From NCBI RefSeq assembly GCF_000725345.1, contig NZ_CP008852.1, positions 2,782,001 to 2,846,000 on the forward strand: 64,000 nucleotides of DNA, read 5' to 3'. Under the pieces are notes generated by a model, which saw only the letters and a program-made list of their open reading frames with translations, ran no database searches and was not told where the DNA came from. Both the position numbers and the translations under genes were made by a program. This DNA is from Pelosinus sp. UFO1. Lineage in GTDB: Bacteria; Bacillota; Negativicutes; DSM-13327. Below, piece by piece: positions 33,392-41,483 of the stretch; position 1 is the first letter of the stretch; every line of letters starts with the position of its first letter.

Positions 33392-33523
33392 TTAAAGTCC
33401 TACATTGCTATCTGGCGGTGTTTCAAGTTGATCTTTAGATTCAGTGCATGAACGATACATCAAATATGCCCCAATATGTCCGGTACTTTGGAAAACTTCC
33501 CACATTAAATCCCGTAACAACAC
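33392..33523 (-). CDS. yqzL: YqzL-family small protein
   Basis: A 43-residue protein, MLLRDLMWEVFQSTGHIGAY followed by LMYRSCTESKDQ and a short polar tail. The LRDL.W..F..TG.I.AYL.Y pattern is that of YqzL, which lies between era and recO in B. subtilis, the same place as here apart from one extra gene. Function unknown. The GTG at 33523 follows AGGGATGA by 6 nt. The tail is about 15 residues longer than the usual YqzL. Confidence 0.78.
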   Translation of the reverse strand: MLLRDLMWEVFQSTGHIGAYLMYRSCTESKDQLETPPDSNVGL

Positions 33524-33612
33524 TTGACATCATCCCTTCGCACATATTTTTATACGACCATCAAAGATTCTCGCCTAATAACCTCCCTCCTAGAATATCT
33601 AGTTCTATATAT

Positions 33613-35001
33613 CTAAGCCTCGCTTTCTTCCTCTGGTGGAAGAGGTAAAGCTTTAACCCTAACAACACGAAAGCCAGTTACCTGCAGTACACTGAAGCTA
33701 TATTCGCCAATATTTACTTCATCACCAATCTCTGGGCGGCGCCCTAATAAACCAAATATATAACCGCCAATTGTGTCTTCTTCATGATCATCTAAATGTA
33801 TATCTAATAATTCAGCCACGTCGTCAAACAGAACCCGGCCATCAAACTCATACGTATTATCAGGCAAACGTTGAATTTCTGGTTGAATAATGTCATCATG
33901 TTCATCCTGAATGTCACCAACAATCTCTTCGATGACATCTTCTAATGCAACTAATCCAGCTGTACCACCATATTCATCTACTACTACCGCTAGGTGGATT
34001 CGTTTGCGACGCATCATTTGTAGTAACTTAGCAACGGACATTCCCTCAGGAATAACTAGTATTTCCCTCATAATCGTCTTTAAATCTTTTTCTTCCGCAT
34101 TACACAAATCAAAGTCCATTAAATCCCGCAGATGAATCATACCTACAATATGGTCTTTATCCTCAAAACATAAAGGAAAACGAGTATGGTGTGCTTCGCG
34201 TACCACCTTTAGATTTTCCTCATAAGAATCGTCTGCAAACAAACAAACCATATCCTGACGTGGTACCATAACCTCACGGGCTAAGCGATCCGCAAAATCA
34301 AACACATTATCAATGAGTTCACTTTCCATTTGATTTAGTATTCCACCCCGATGACTTGCACTAACAATCATTCTTAACTCTTCTTCTGAATGAGCTAATT
34401 CAGTTTCATTGGGGGCTTGCATTCCCATAACGGCTAACAAAGCTTTTGCCGCGCGGTTAAACAGTATAATAATGGGATAGCCCATTTTATGAAAAACATA
34501 TAAAGGCCATACACAAAACAATGCCATGTTTTCGGCTCTTTGAATTGCCATCGATTTTGGAACCAGTTCACCTACAACAATATGCAAGAAGGTAATAATG
34601 ATAAATCCAATTCCAATACTAATGGTACTTAATAACCAAGTAGATCCTGGAAAATAATCATACAATATAGGTTCTAATAACGAAGAAATTGCTGGCTCTC
34701 CGAGCCAACCTAAGGCTAGTGATGCTAAGGTAATACCTAACTGAGTCGCCCCAAGATAAGTATCAAAAGAAGATACCACTTTAAGAGCCAACTCTGCTCG
34801 ACTATTTCCTTGCTGAACTAGCTCTTCTAAACGTGTCTTACGAATCTTCACCAGAGAAAATTCTGCGAGTACAAAAAATCCATTTAATAAAACTAGTAAT
34901 AAGGCTCCAAATAATTTAAATAAGTCATATAAAGGCGAATCGAAAATAGCGCATCTCTCCCCAAAATCTGTTACCGTATCAAATTCATTACTATATAACA
35001 A
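33613..35001 (-). CDS. CNNM/CorC-type membrane protein with CBS pair (hemolysin family)
   Basis: A 462-residue protein. A CNNM transmembrane domain (about 25-220; NGFFVLAEFSLVKIRKTRLEELV, GELVPKS) is followed by two CBS domains (about 235-360; MVPRQDM, IHLAVVVDEYGGTAGLVALEDVIEEIVGDI) and a CorC/HlyC transporter-associated domain. Members are implicated in Mg2+ or Na+ export; older haemolysin labels are not informative. The start is TTG at 35001 behind AAGGG. It lies between era and yqzL. Confidence 0.88.
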   Translation of the reverse strand: MLYSNEFDTVTDFGERCAIFDSPLYDLFKLFGALLLVLLNGFFVLAEFSLVKIRKTRLEELVQQGNSRAELALKVVSSFDTYLGATQLGITLASLALGWLGEPAISSLLEPILYDYFPGSTWLLSTISIGIGFIIITFLHIVVGELVPKSMAIQRAENMALFCVWPLYVFHKMGYPIIILFNRAAKALLAVMGMQAPNETELAHSEEELRMIVSASHRGGILNQMESELIDNVFDFADRLAREVMVPRQDMVCLFADDSYEENLKVVREAHHTRFPLCFEDKDHIVGMIHLRDLMDFDLCNAEEKDLKTIMREILVIPEGMSVAKLLQMMRRKRIHLAVVVDEYGGTAGLVALEDVIEEIVGDIQDEHDDIIQPEIQRLPDNTYEFDGRVLFDDVAELLDIHLDDHEEDTIGGYIFGLLGRRPEIGDEVNIGEYSFSVLQVTGFRVVRVKALPLPPEEESEA

Positions 35002-35206
35002 ACAATGCCCTTAAACATGGGCCTCAAATTTCTTTAAAATTTTCTCCTATTGAGCAATAGACATTATTGTCCTTTTTATCTACCATGACTTCACTGCAAA
35101 TTTATTATGTCCCAGTTTGGCATAATAAATGAAAACAACCATCCTAAAAATTTATTTTTACCCCTCTTTACAAATGATACCACCCGAAGACGCTTCGGTC
35201 AACAAA

Positions 35207-35235
35207 GAATGGCTATCGCTAAGCGATAGCCATTC
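35207..35235 (-). terminator. Terminator-like hairpin after era
   Basis: GAATGGCTATCGC and GCGATAGCCATTC form a 13-bp perfect stem with a 3-nt loop, 31 nt past the era stop. The following sequence is only moderately T-rich. Nothing else is seen in 35002-35206. Confidence 0.65.
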
Positions 35236-35265
35236 AAAAAATTGGAATTATGTTAAGCTTTCAGG

Positions 35266-36162
35266 TTATTCATAACCAAAGGTACGTAAACTACCCTCTT
35301 TATTACGCCAATCTTTTTTCACTTTGACCCAAAGATCTAGGTATATTTTAGAACCTAACAAGTTTTCAATATCAGCCCTTGCCAATCGTCCCACGTCTTT
35401 TAACAGCTGCCCTTTGGCACCAATCACAATACCTTTCTGGGATTCCCTTTCCACGTAAACAACAGCCCGAATATACAAATCTTCATTGGCTCTAGTTGTT
35501 ATTTCTTCTATATCTACAGCAATGGAATGGGGAATTTCGTCTCGTGTAGCATGAAGAACCTTTTCACGAATGAGCTCTGCGATGACCAAACGTTCCGGTT
35601 GATCAGTAATCATATCTTCAGGATAATATTGAGGCCCTGGCTCTAAATATTTCTTAACCTCAGTAACCAAACCATCTAAATTAGTATGCTCCATAGCGGA
35701 TATTGGCACTACACCAGCAAATTTATAACAAGCAGAATATTTTTGTATGATTGGCAGTAATTTGGCCTTATCAATTTTATCAATTTTATTTACTACCAGT
35801 ATAACAGGGGTCTGAATGGCATCTAGTAAATCTAATATATACTTTTCACCACCACCAATATCTTCTGTAGCATCTACAACAAAAAAGATAACATCCACTT
35901 CACGCAGTGTATTTTCTGCTGCTTTTTGCATATATTCTCCTAACTTATGTTTAGGCTTATGTATACCAGGTGTATCAATGAACAAAATCTGTGCATCATC
36001 TAATGTAAGCACACACATAATCTTATTCCGAGTGGTCTGGGGTTTATCAGACATAATAACTACTTTTTGCCCAATCAAACTATTAATTAAGGTTGATTTG
36101 CCTACATTTGGTCTACCAATAACTGAAACGAATCCTGATTTATGATCTTTCTTAACTTCCAT
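35266..36162 (-). CDS. era: GTPase Era
   Basis: A 298-residue Era: G1 GRPNVGKSTLINSL, switch region QTTRNKI, G3 DTPGIH, G4 NKID and a C-terminal KH domain with VVIGAKGQLLKDVGRLARADIE-type sequence (IVIGAKGQLLKDVG). It assists 16S rRNA 3'-end maturation and 30S assembly. Its ATG overlaps the cdd stop by one base. Confidence 0.97.
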   Translation of the reverse strand: MEVKKDHKSGFVSVIGRPNVGKSTLINSLIGQKVVIMSDKPQTTRNKIMCVLTLDDAQILFIDTPGIHKPKHKLGEYMQKAAENTLREVDVIFFVVDATEDIGGGEKYILDLLDAIQTPVILVVNKIDKIDKAKLLPIIQKYSACYKFAGVVPISAMEHTNLDGLVTEVKKYLEPGPQYYPEDMITDQPERLVIAELIREKVLHATRDEIPHSIAVDIEEITTRANEDLYIRAVVYVERESQKGIVIGAKGQLLKDVGRLARADIENLLGSKIYLDLWVKVKKDWRNKEGSLRTFGYE

Positions 36163-36557
36163 TATTCTTGTTCTCCTGACAAATGTTTTTTTTCGAATGA
36201 ATAGGGTAATAAGTCTTTTAATGTTGCAACATATTCTTCACCCTGTAAATTGCACATAATTACTTTTTCAATGCCAAATTCGGCCATTACTTGTCTACAT
36301 GCACCACAAGGTGCTACAGGCTTGATCGTATCGGCAACAACGGCAATAGTCACTAATTCCGTTTCGCCTTCGGAAATAGCTTTAAATATGGCCGTCCGCT
36401 CCGCACAATTACATAATCCATAAGAAGCATTTTCAACATTACAGCCCGTATAAATTTTACCTTCTTTTGTTATTACCGCAGCACCTACCTTAAATTTGGA
36501 ATAAGGCACGTAAGCATGTTCACGGCTATCTCTTGCGGCTTTTATTAGTTTTTCCAT
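36162..36557 (-). CDS. cdd: Cytidine deaminase
   Basis: A 131-residue homotetramer-type enzyme with zinc ligands in NCAERTAIFKAI and PCGACRQVMAEF and the catalytic Glu in CAE. It deaminates cytidine and deoxycytidine in pyrimidine salvage. ATG at 36557 follows GGAGGGGGC; upstream in-frame starts lack a ribosome site. Confidence 0.95.
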   Translation of the reverse strand: MEKLIKAARDSREHAYVPYSKFKVGAAVITKEGKIYTGCNVENASYGLCNCAERTAIFKAISEGETELVTIAVVADTIKPVAPCGACRQVMAEFGIEKVIMCNLQGEEYVATLKDLLPYSFEKKHLSGEQE

Positions 36558-36570
36558 AAGCCCCCTCCTC

Positions 36571-36927
36571 CTAAGTCCATATTCTATAAAAGAAGAGCAT
36601 ATAACCAACTAGTAATGAAACGATTGCCGTAATCAGAACTGCACCAGCAGCTACATCTTTAGCAATTTTTGCCATTGGGTGAAATTCTGGGGATATCATA
36701 TCTACTATTGTTTCTACCGCTGTGTTCACCATTTCAGCGACCAATACACTTGCTACCGTTATTACTAGTATAAGCAGTTCATATTTTGTTATTTTCGACC
36801 ACCAAGCTAAAAAGGCTACTAAGACCATTGCTCCAAGATGAATTTTCATATTGCGCTCATGTCGAGCGCAATAGATTATACCTCTAAAAGCATTTCTAAA
36901 GGCGCATAACACATTTCCCTTTCTCAT
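36571..36927 (-). CDS. dgkA: Diacylglycerol/undecaprenol kinase
   Basis: A 118-residue integral membrane kinase with three helices and the DgkA hallmark LVAEMVNTAVETIVD. In Bacillota the enzyme phosphorylates undecaprenol, recycling the lipid carrier. It lies between ybeY and cdd as in B. subtilis. Start at ATG 36927 or the overlapping GTG 36930. Confidence 0.93.
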   Translation of the reverse strand: MRKGNVLCAFRNAFRGIIYCARHERNMKIHLGAMVLVAFLAWWSKITKYELLILVITVASVLVAEMVNTAVETIVDMISPEFHPMAKIAKDVAAGAVLITAIVSLLVGYMLFFYRIWT

Positions 36928-36929
36928 CA

Positions 36930-37397
36930 CTACACACGAGTAATACCTAAGAAAGATAAAACATATTCCTCTTCTTGACGCATCTCTTTTTTATCATCTT
37001 CCGTCATATGATCATATCCTAGCAAATGTAGGATGCCGTGTACTGTTAAATAGGCTAGCTCACGCTCTAGGCTATGACCATATTCTTCAGCCTGGCGAGT
37101 AGCAGTTTCTAAAGAAATTATAATATCGCCCAACAAGACCTCTTCTGGTCCATCTATCATCAGAGGCTCCTCCCCCTCATTTAGGGCAAAAGATAATACA
37201 TCTGTAGAACAATCCTTATCTCTATACTGGCGATTTAAAACCCGTATATATTCATCATCAGCTAACACAAGACTAACTTCAGTATGGGGCTCGATGCCAT
37301 AGGCCTCAGCAGCTTTATTTAGTACTGCAATCACTATCTGCTCCATTTGAGGTGTTACTATCATCTTTTCCTGAACATTGCTTATTGCTACTTCCAT
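36930..37397 (-). CDS. ybeY: Endoribonuclease YbeY
   Basis: A 155-residue metalloprotein with the H-G-x-L-H-L-x-G-Y-D-H zinc motif (HGILHLLGYDH) near the C-terminus and YRDKDCSTDVLSF in the core. It functions in 16S rRNA maturation and ribosome quality control. The first 83 bp overlap the pgpH 3' end in another frame; ATG at 37364 is an alternative start that would shorten the overlap. Confidence 0.95.
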   Translation of the reverse strand: MEVAISNVQEKMIVTPQMEQIVIAVLNKAAEAYGIEPHTEVSLVLADDEYIRVLNRQYRDKDCSTDVLSFALNEGEEPLMIDGPEEVLLGDIIISLETATRQAEEYGHSLERELAYLTVHGILHLLGYDHMTEDDKKEMRQEEEYVLSFLGITRV

Positions 37398-39498
37398 TTT
37401 TTGTTTTTCTCCTTTCCAATTCCTTCAATGTTTCTGGATATTCAATTCGGGTATGAAACATACTGGAAAGAACCCTAATAAATACGTCACCTATTACGTT
37501 TAAATCCTTTAATGTTACATTGCATTCATCTAGTTGCCCATCATGTAAACGCTCACGAATAATCTTACGAACTGTGGCCTCAATCCGATTTACATTTGGT
37601 TTACCAATGGATCGCACGGCCGCCTCGCAAGCATCAGCTAACATAATAAGAGCCGCCTCTTTACTTTGGGGACGAGGTCCCTCATAGCGAAAATCAGCCT
37701 CAATAATACATTCACTATGTTCATTTTCAGTAGCCCGTTTATAAAAATAAGAGACTAACATCGTACCATGATGCTGTTGAACAATATCAACAATTACCTG
37801 AGGTAATTTATAATCGCGACATAAATCAACACCATCTTTAATATGGGAAGTCACAATTAACGTACTTAAGGAAGGTGCTATTTTGTCATGAGGATTTTCA
37901 TTTACCACTTGATTTTCCACAAAGAAGTAAGGTCTTTTTATCTTTCCAATATCATGGTAATAAGCTCCAACTCTGACGGTAACAGGATCCGCATCTATCG
38001 ATCCTGCGGCTGTCTCCGCTAAATTTCCTACCAGAACGCTATGATGATACGTTCCAGGAGCATCTAAAAGCAACCTTTGTAATAGAGGATGGTTTGGTTG
38101 AGCTAAATCTAATAATTTAAGAGGCGTAGTAATATTAAAAGCATTTTCTAAATAAGGAAGTAACCCTGTCGTAATAACAGAGGCTCCAATCCCACTCAGA
38201 ACACCCTGTACACCTTGCATTAAAATTTGAGAATTATTTAGTTGCTCGATAAAACCAGTAGAAGCAATCACTAAAAAATTTACACCAGCAATCCAAATTC
38301 CCGTTCTTGTTAAGCTATATCCATGAGCCATTTTCGAAACACTATAAACACCAATTAAACTACCAATTAACACTGTCGATACCGCTCTTAAATCATGTTC
38401 CACAATAATGCCAAAAAGCAAGGACAAGGCTATGCTAATGACTAGTCCGAGACGAGTATCGATCAAAATAGCAACAAGAAGCGCTCCTGCAGCAATAGGT
38501 GCTGAAAAATCAGAATAGTAATGTGCCGCTTTACCTAATAACAATGTTACTAACATAATCAAACCTAGTAACACTAAATACAAATCGTTTTCATAAATTG
38601 GATAGGCAAACTTATACATATATCCTAGAATAATAAGCATAGTCGTTAAAACAAAAATAGCCAGTCCAAAAATACGCATTTCATTTACATGCCCTTTAGA
38701 CAATCCTAATTCTTCCATAGCATGAATTTGTTCTGCAGTAACAAAATCTCCACGCCTGACCATAACCTGTCCCTTTTTTACCGTTTCACGAACAGGCTCA
38801 ATGCTTGCCATAGCAGACTGCTTGCGTTTATCTGTTTCACGCACGTTTAATATAAGAGTCGGTCGTAATAACGCTTGCCCAATGCCAGCAACGACAGTTT
38901 CAGTAGTCTTCCCTAATCCCAGTTCTTCCGTTTCGATAACAATATGTTTCCTTGCTATATCCAAATCGTCATCCCGAATTCCGCGCTGAAAGAATTTACG
39001 TAGAATCGCTTTCGACTGTTCTTCCGCATTTGTCATAGCTTTTTCATCAAGAGCGATTAATCCTTGAATTACACTATTAGGTAGGGGAACTGGTAAAACT
39101 TTCTGCAATTTTTCTATTTTTTGTTCTGTTGATTCTAATGTTTTGTTAGAAGTAGCCATTCGCGCTTCACTAAAGATCATACTAATACTTTCTTCAGCTT
39201 TAGTAATAACAGCAATATCCAAATCATATACGTTGGCTACGCTAGCTAACACTTCATCTTCAAATTTTTTCGTTTTAATTAGGTCTACATAGGCAACAGT
39301 TCTTGGCGCAATGACATCACGGTCACTAACTTGTCCTACTTCAAAAGATACTTTTTCTGAAATAAAATCAGATGATAAGATAATCATAAATAAGAGAAAA
39401 AATGCTAGGCCTAATACAATCCTTCGTGCAATTGGCCTTGCATATACACTTGTCGGCTGGGCAAAAATCTCTCGTAACTTATTATTTAAAGATATCAC
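37315..39498 (-). CDS. pgpH: 7TMR-HD phosphodiesterase (PgpH, YqfF)
   Basis: A 727-residue protein: an N-terminal helix, an extracytoplasmic 7TMR-HDED domain (about 55-270), seven transmembrane helices (about 275-470) and a cytoplasmic HD domain with HHSVLVGNLAE, AYYHDIGKIKRP and DIVQQHHGT. PgpH degrades c-di-AMP in Listeria, which links it to the c-di-AMP riboswitch at 10.3 kb. The start is GTG 39498 with a weak ribosome site. The extended Ser/Asn-rich tail overlaps ybeY. Confidence 0.92.
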   Translation of the reverse strand: MISLNNKLREIFAQPTSVYARPIARRIVLGLAFFLLFMIILSSDFISEKVSFEVGQVSDRDVIAPRTVAYVDLIKTKKFEDEVLASVANVYDLDIAVITKAEESISMIFSEARMATSNKTLESTEQKIEKLQKVLPVPLPNSVIQGLIALDEKAMTNAEEQSKAILRKFFQRGIRDDDLDIARKHIVIETEELGLGKTTETVVAGIGQALLRPTLILNVRETDKRKQSAMASIEPVRETVKKGQVMVRRGDFVTAEQIHAMEELGLSKGHVNEMRIFGLAIFVLTTMLIILGYMYKFAYPIYENDLYLVLLGLIMLVTLLLGKAAHYYSDFSAPIAAGALLVAILIDTRLGLVISIALSLLFGIIVEHDLRAVSTVLIGSLIGVYSVSKMAHGYSLTRTGIWIAGVNFLVIASTGFIEQLNNSQILMQGVQGVLSGIGASVITTGLLPYLENAFNITTPLKLLDLAQPNHPLLQRLLLDAPGTYHHSVLVGNLAETAAGSIDADPVTVRVGAYYHDIGKIKRPYFFVENQVVNENPHDKIAPSLSTLIVTSHIKDGVDLCRDYKLPQVIVDIVQQHHGTMLVSYFYKRATENEHSECIIEADFRYEGPRPQSKEAALIMLADACEAAVRSIGKPNVNRIEATVRKIIRERLHDGQLDECNVTLKDLNVIGDVFIRVLSSMFHTRIEYPETLKELERRKTKNGSSNKQCSGKDDSNTSNGADSDCSTK

Positions 39499-39701
39499 TT
39501 ATTTCAACTCCATCATTTAGAAGCATGAATTCACATGCAACCAGAATGTTAACTCATTTTTTGTGGTAATAAATAACAATATCAGTTTTCCCCATTCCCC
39601 AGCGTCCTATTCTTGGCGGTATATCTACGAATCTAACGATATCAACGTCCTTACTATTTATGCCTTTCTACGTTAAGCGGCAATTCATTAATAAAAGAAG
39701 A

Positions 39702-39750
39702 AAGGGCTAGTAAGATACGTTTTGCTATATACTGCAAAACGTGAGCCCTT
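39702..39750 (-). terminator. Terminator downstream of yqfD
   Basis: Nested arms AAGGGCT/AGCCCTT and ACGTTTTGC/GCAAAACGT are followed on the minus strand by TTTCTTCTTTTATT. The remainder of 39499-39788 shows no gene; phoH, usual at this place, is absent. Confidence 0.7.
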
Positions 39751-39788
39751 CCAACATCTTAGCAATGAATCAACAACAATGCACTCAT

Positions 39789-41015
39789 TCACTGTATATT
39801 ACTATCATACTTTGTGGTTATATTGACAAGTTCTCCAATATCTTCCACGGTTTCAACACTTACTTTAACACGTACCAGATTTTTCTCAGGCATTTGCAAT
39901 ACTTCAATGTTCCTTGATAGCACATGCGCTGTTTCGGGGATCAAAGATTGTAATGCTGTCAAAGCTTTAATTTTTCCTTGCTCTTTTGCTTCTTCTATAC
40001 CTATCTCAACTTTCTTGGACTTCAATTCATGATATGTACTTATAATAGATTCGACAGCAAGGTCATGATTCCTCCACCAAGATAGCTTTTTATTGAAAAC
40101 CTCAACTTCAACTAATTTTTCTGGTTTATCTTCCACTGTTTTTAATAAGAATTCCTGTTGTCCTATTCGTAAGGCTACACCAATCTCTTGTTGTCCTGTT
40201 CGCTCATAGATAGTTGTAACCAACTCCGACTCTCCATAACTCTCGTACCACACACGAGCTTTTATAATTCCATTTGCCCTAACCAATTGAGGAGGTACTT
40301 TGGCAGTTTCCGGCACATCCACTGGACCTTCGTAACTAATTCCTTTTATTAATAAATCCCCTTTTTTAACGGTCTCCCCCTTTTTAACAATACTTTGACC
40401 CGTTAATGGAATAATTTCCGTAATGACACCGTCTTTTTGTGCAATAATATTGGCTGGCGCCTTGTCTTGGGTTTTCTGCATTGTTTTTTCCACTACTTCT
40501 ACTACTGCATGAATACCTGTAAAACTAATTCCTACCCAAGCAACTTCCGGTATTGTCACTGCTATTTGATTTTCAATCTGCTTTATTGGGATGGTATCTT
40601 TAAGCGCGCCTGGCTTTAATCCACTTTCGTATACAATTTCCCTAATTCGCTGAATAGGGATAGATTTAGCACCTGTAATGTCAATAAACCAAATATATGA
40701 AACTAGAGTATTTAAAACAAGCAAAGATACTGCAGCACCAATAACCATCATTTTTCTTCTCTTAACCTTTCTAGTCAAAAAAGGTAAACCTGAATAACCA
40801 ACCACTTTTATATGATTTCTGCTTTGACGTACTAACGGTCTAATTGAAAAAAAATGTTCTAAGCTCATACAAACGAAAAGACCCTTACTATTTTTAGTCA
40901 ATCCCCATAATGGAATATTTTGTATCACACATAAATTAATAAATTTCTCTGGCATAGTCCCGCTAACTTTAACCTTAACAGTACCACTTATAAAATGGAA
41001 CATATTACGTATCAT
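39789..41015 (-). CDS. yqfD: Sporulation protein YqfD
   Basis: A protein of about 408 residues with one transmembrane helix near residues 90-112 and a large outer domain with repeated YqfD sequence (GVISFTGIHAVVEVVEKT-type, KDGVITEIIPLTGQSIVKKGETVKKGDLLIKG). YqfD is required for efficient engulfment or later stages of sporulation in B. subtilis, under sigma-E. ATG at 41015 follows GGGGGAAG and overlaps the yqfC stop, indicating coupling. Confidence 0.92.
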   Translation of the reverse strand: MIRNMFHFISGTVKVKVSGTMPEKFINLCVIQNIPLWGLTKNSKGLFVCMSLEHFFSIRPLVRQSRNHIKVVGYSGLPFLTRKVKRRKMMVIGAAVSLLVLNTLVSYIWFIDITGAKSIPIQRIREIVYESGLKPGALKDTIPIKQIENQIAVTIPEVAWVGISFTGIHAVVEVVEKTMQKTQDKAPANIIAQKDGVITEIIPLTGQSIVKKGETVKKGDLLIKGISYEGPVDVPETAKVPPQLVRANGIIKARVWYESYGESELVTTIYERTGQQEIGVALRIGQQEFLLKTVEDKPEKLVEVEVFNKKLSWWRNHDLAVESIISTYHELKSKKVEIGIEEAKEQGKIKALTALQSLIPETAHVLSRNIEVLQMPEKNLVRVKVSVETVEDIGELVNITTKYDSNIQ

Positions 41016-41283
41016 ACTTGACTTCCCCCACCGTGCCCTCAACTAAAATTTGCTCAACTTGTAAATTACTTAGTACTAAACCTTTACCATGAATAATAAG
41101 CTCACCTTGTTCTAAATTTATACGTACTAACGAGGGAGTGTATTCAATAATCCCTTTATGATTTTCTACAAGTAGCTGTTTATTACCCAACATTGTAATA
41201 CGGGGTAAATCCAGCACAATATCTTGGGGAATCTCTAAAATGCCAGCTAATCGTTGTAAATGCCTATTTTTATTATATTGCAC
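41005..41283 (-). CDS. yqfC: Sporulation protein YqfC
   Basis: About 92 residues of the YqfC/YabP family: RLAGILEIPQDIVLDLPRITMLGN, LLVENHKGIIEYTPSLVRI, GELIIHGKGLVLSNL. It is partnered with YqfD in spore-formers. The start is GTG 41283, directly behind GGAGGAGGGGG; an upstream ATG places the ribosome site inside the gene and is less likely. Confidence 0.9.
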   Translation of the reverse strand: MQYNKNRHLQRLAGILEIPQDIVLDLPRITMLGNKQLLVENHKGIIEYTPSLVRINLEQGELIIHGKGLVLSNLQVEQILVEGTVGEVKYDT

Positions 41284-41355
41284 AGTACCCCCTCCTCCAT
41301 ATAAAATATATGCCAAACATTGACCTTTAGTACGAAAATTCCCAAAGAGCAGATA

Positions 41356-41451
41356 AGAAAAGACTTGGCTTGTACCAAGTCCTCGGACGCAGGCAGAAGC
41401 CTTAGTCGTTCTTACTTGGAATCAAGAAAGTGTTATACTTTCTGATTCCGC
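41356..41451 (-). ncRNA. Structured dispersed element, copy A
   Basis: Minus strand: GGAATCAGAAAGT...ACTTTCTTGATTCC hairpin, AAGTAAG linker, GAC-TA-AGGC-TTCT-GCCT-GC-GTC hairpin, then GACTTGG-TACAAG-CCAAGTC followed by TTTTC. It shares sequence and order with copy B (21770-21867). It starts right after the terminator of the HerA-like gene and ends about 70 nt upstream of yqfC, so it may be a free small RNA or the yqfC leader. Confidence 0.5.
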
Positions 41452-41453
41452 AA

Positions 41454-41483
41454 AAAAGACGTGGAGAAAATTCCACGTCTTTT
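41454..41483 (-). terminator. Terminator of the HerA-like gene
   Basis: AAAAGACGTGGA and TCCACGTCTTTT form a 12-bp stem with a 6-nt loop that touches the stop codon at 41482 and is followed by further T residues on the minus strand. Confidence 0.85.
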
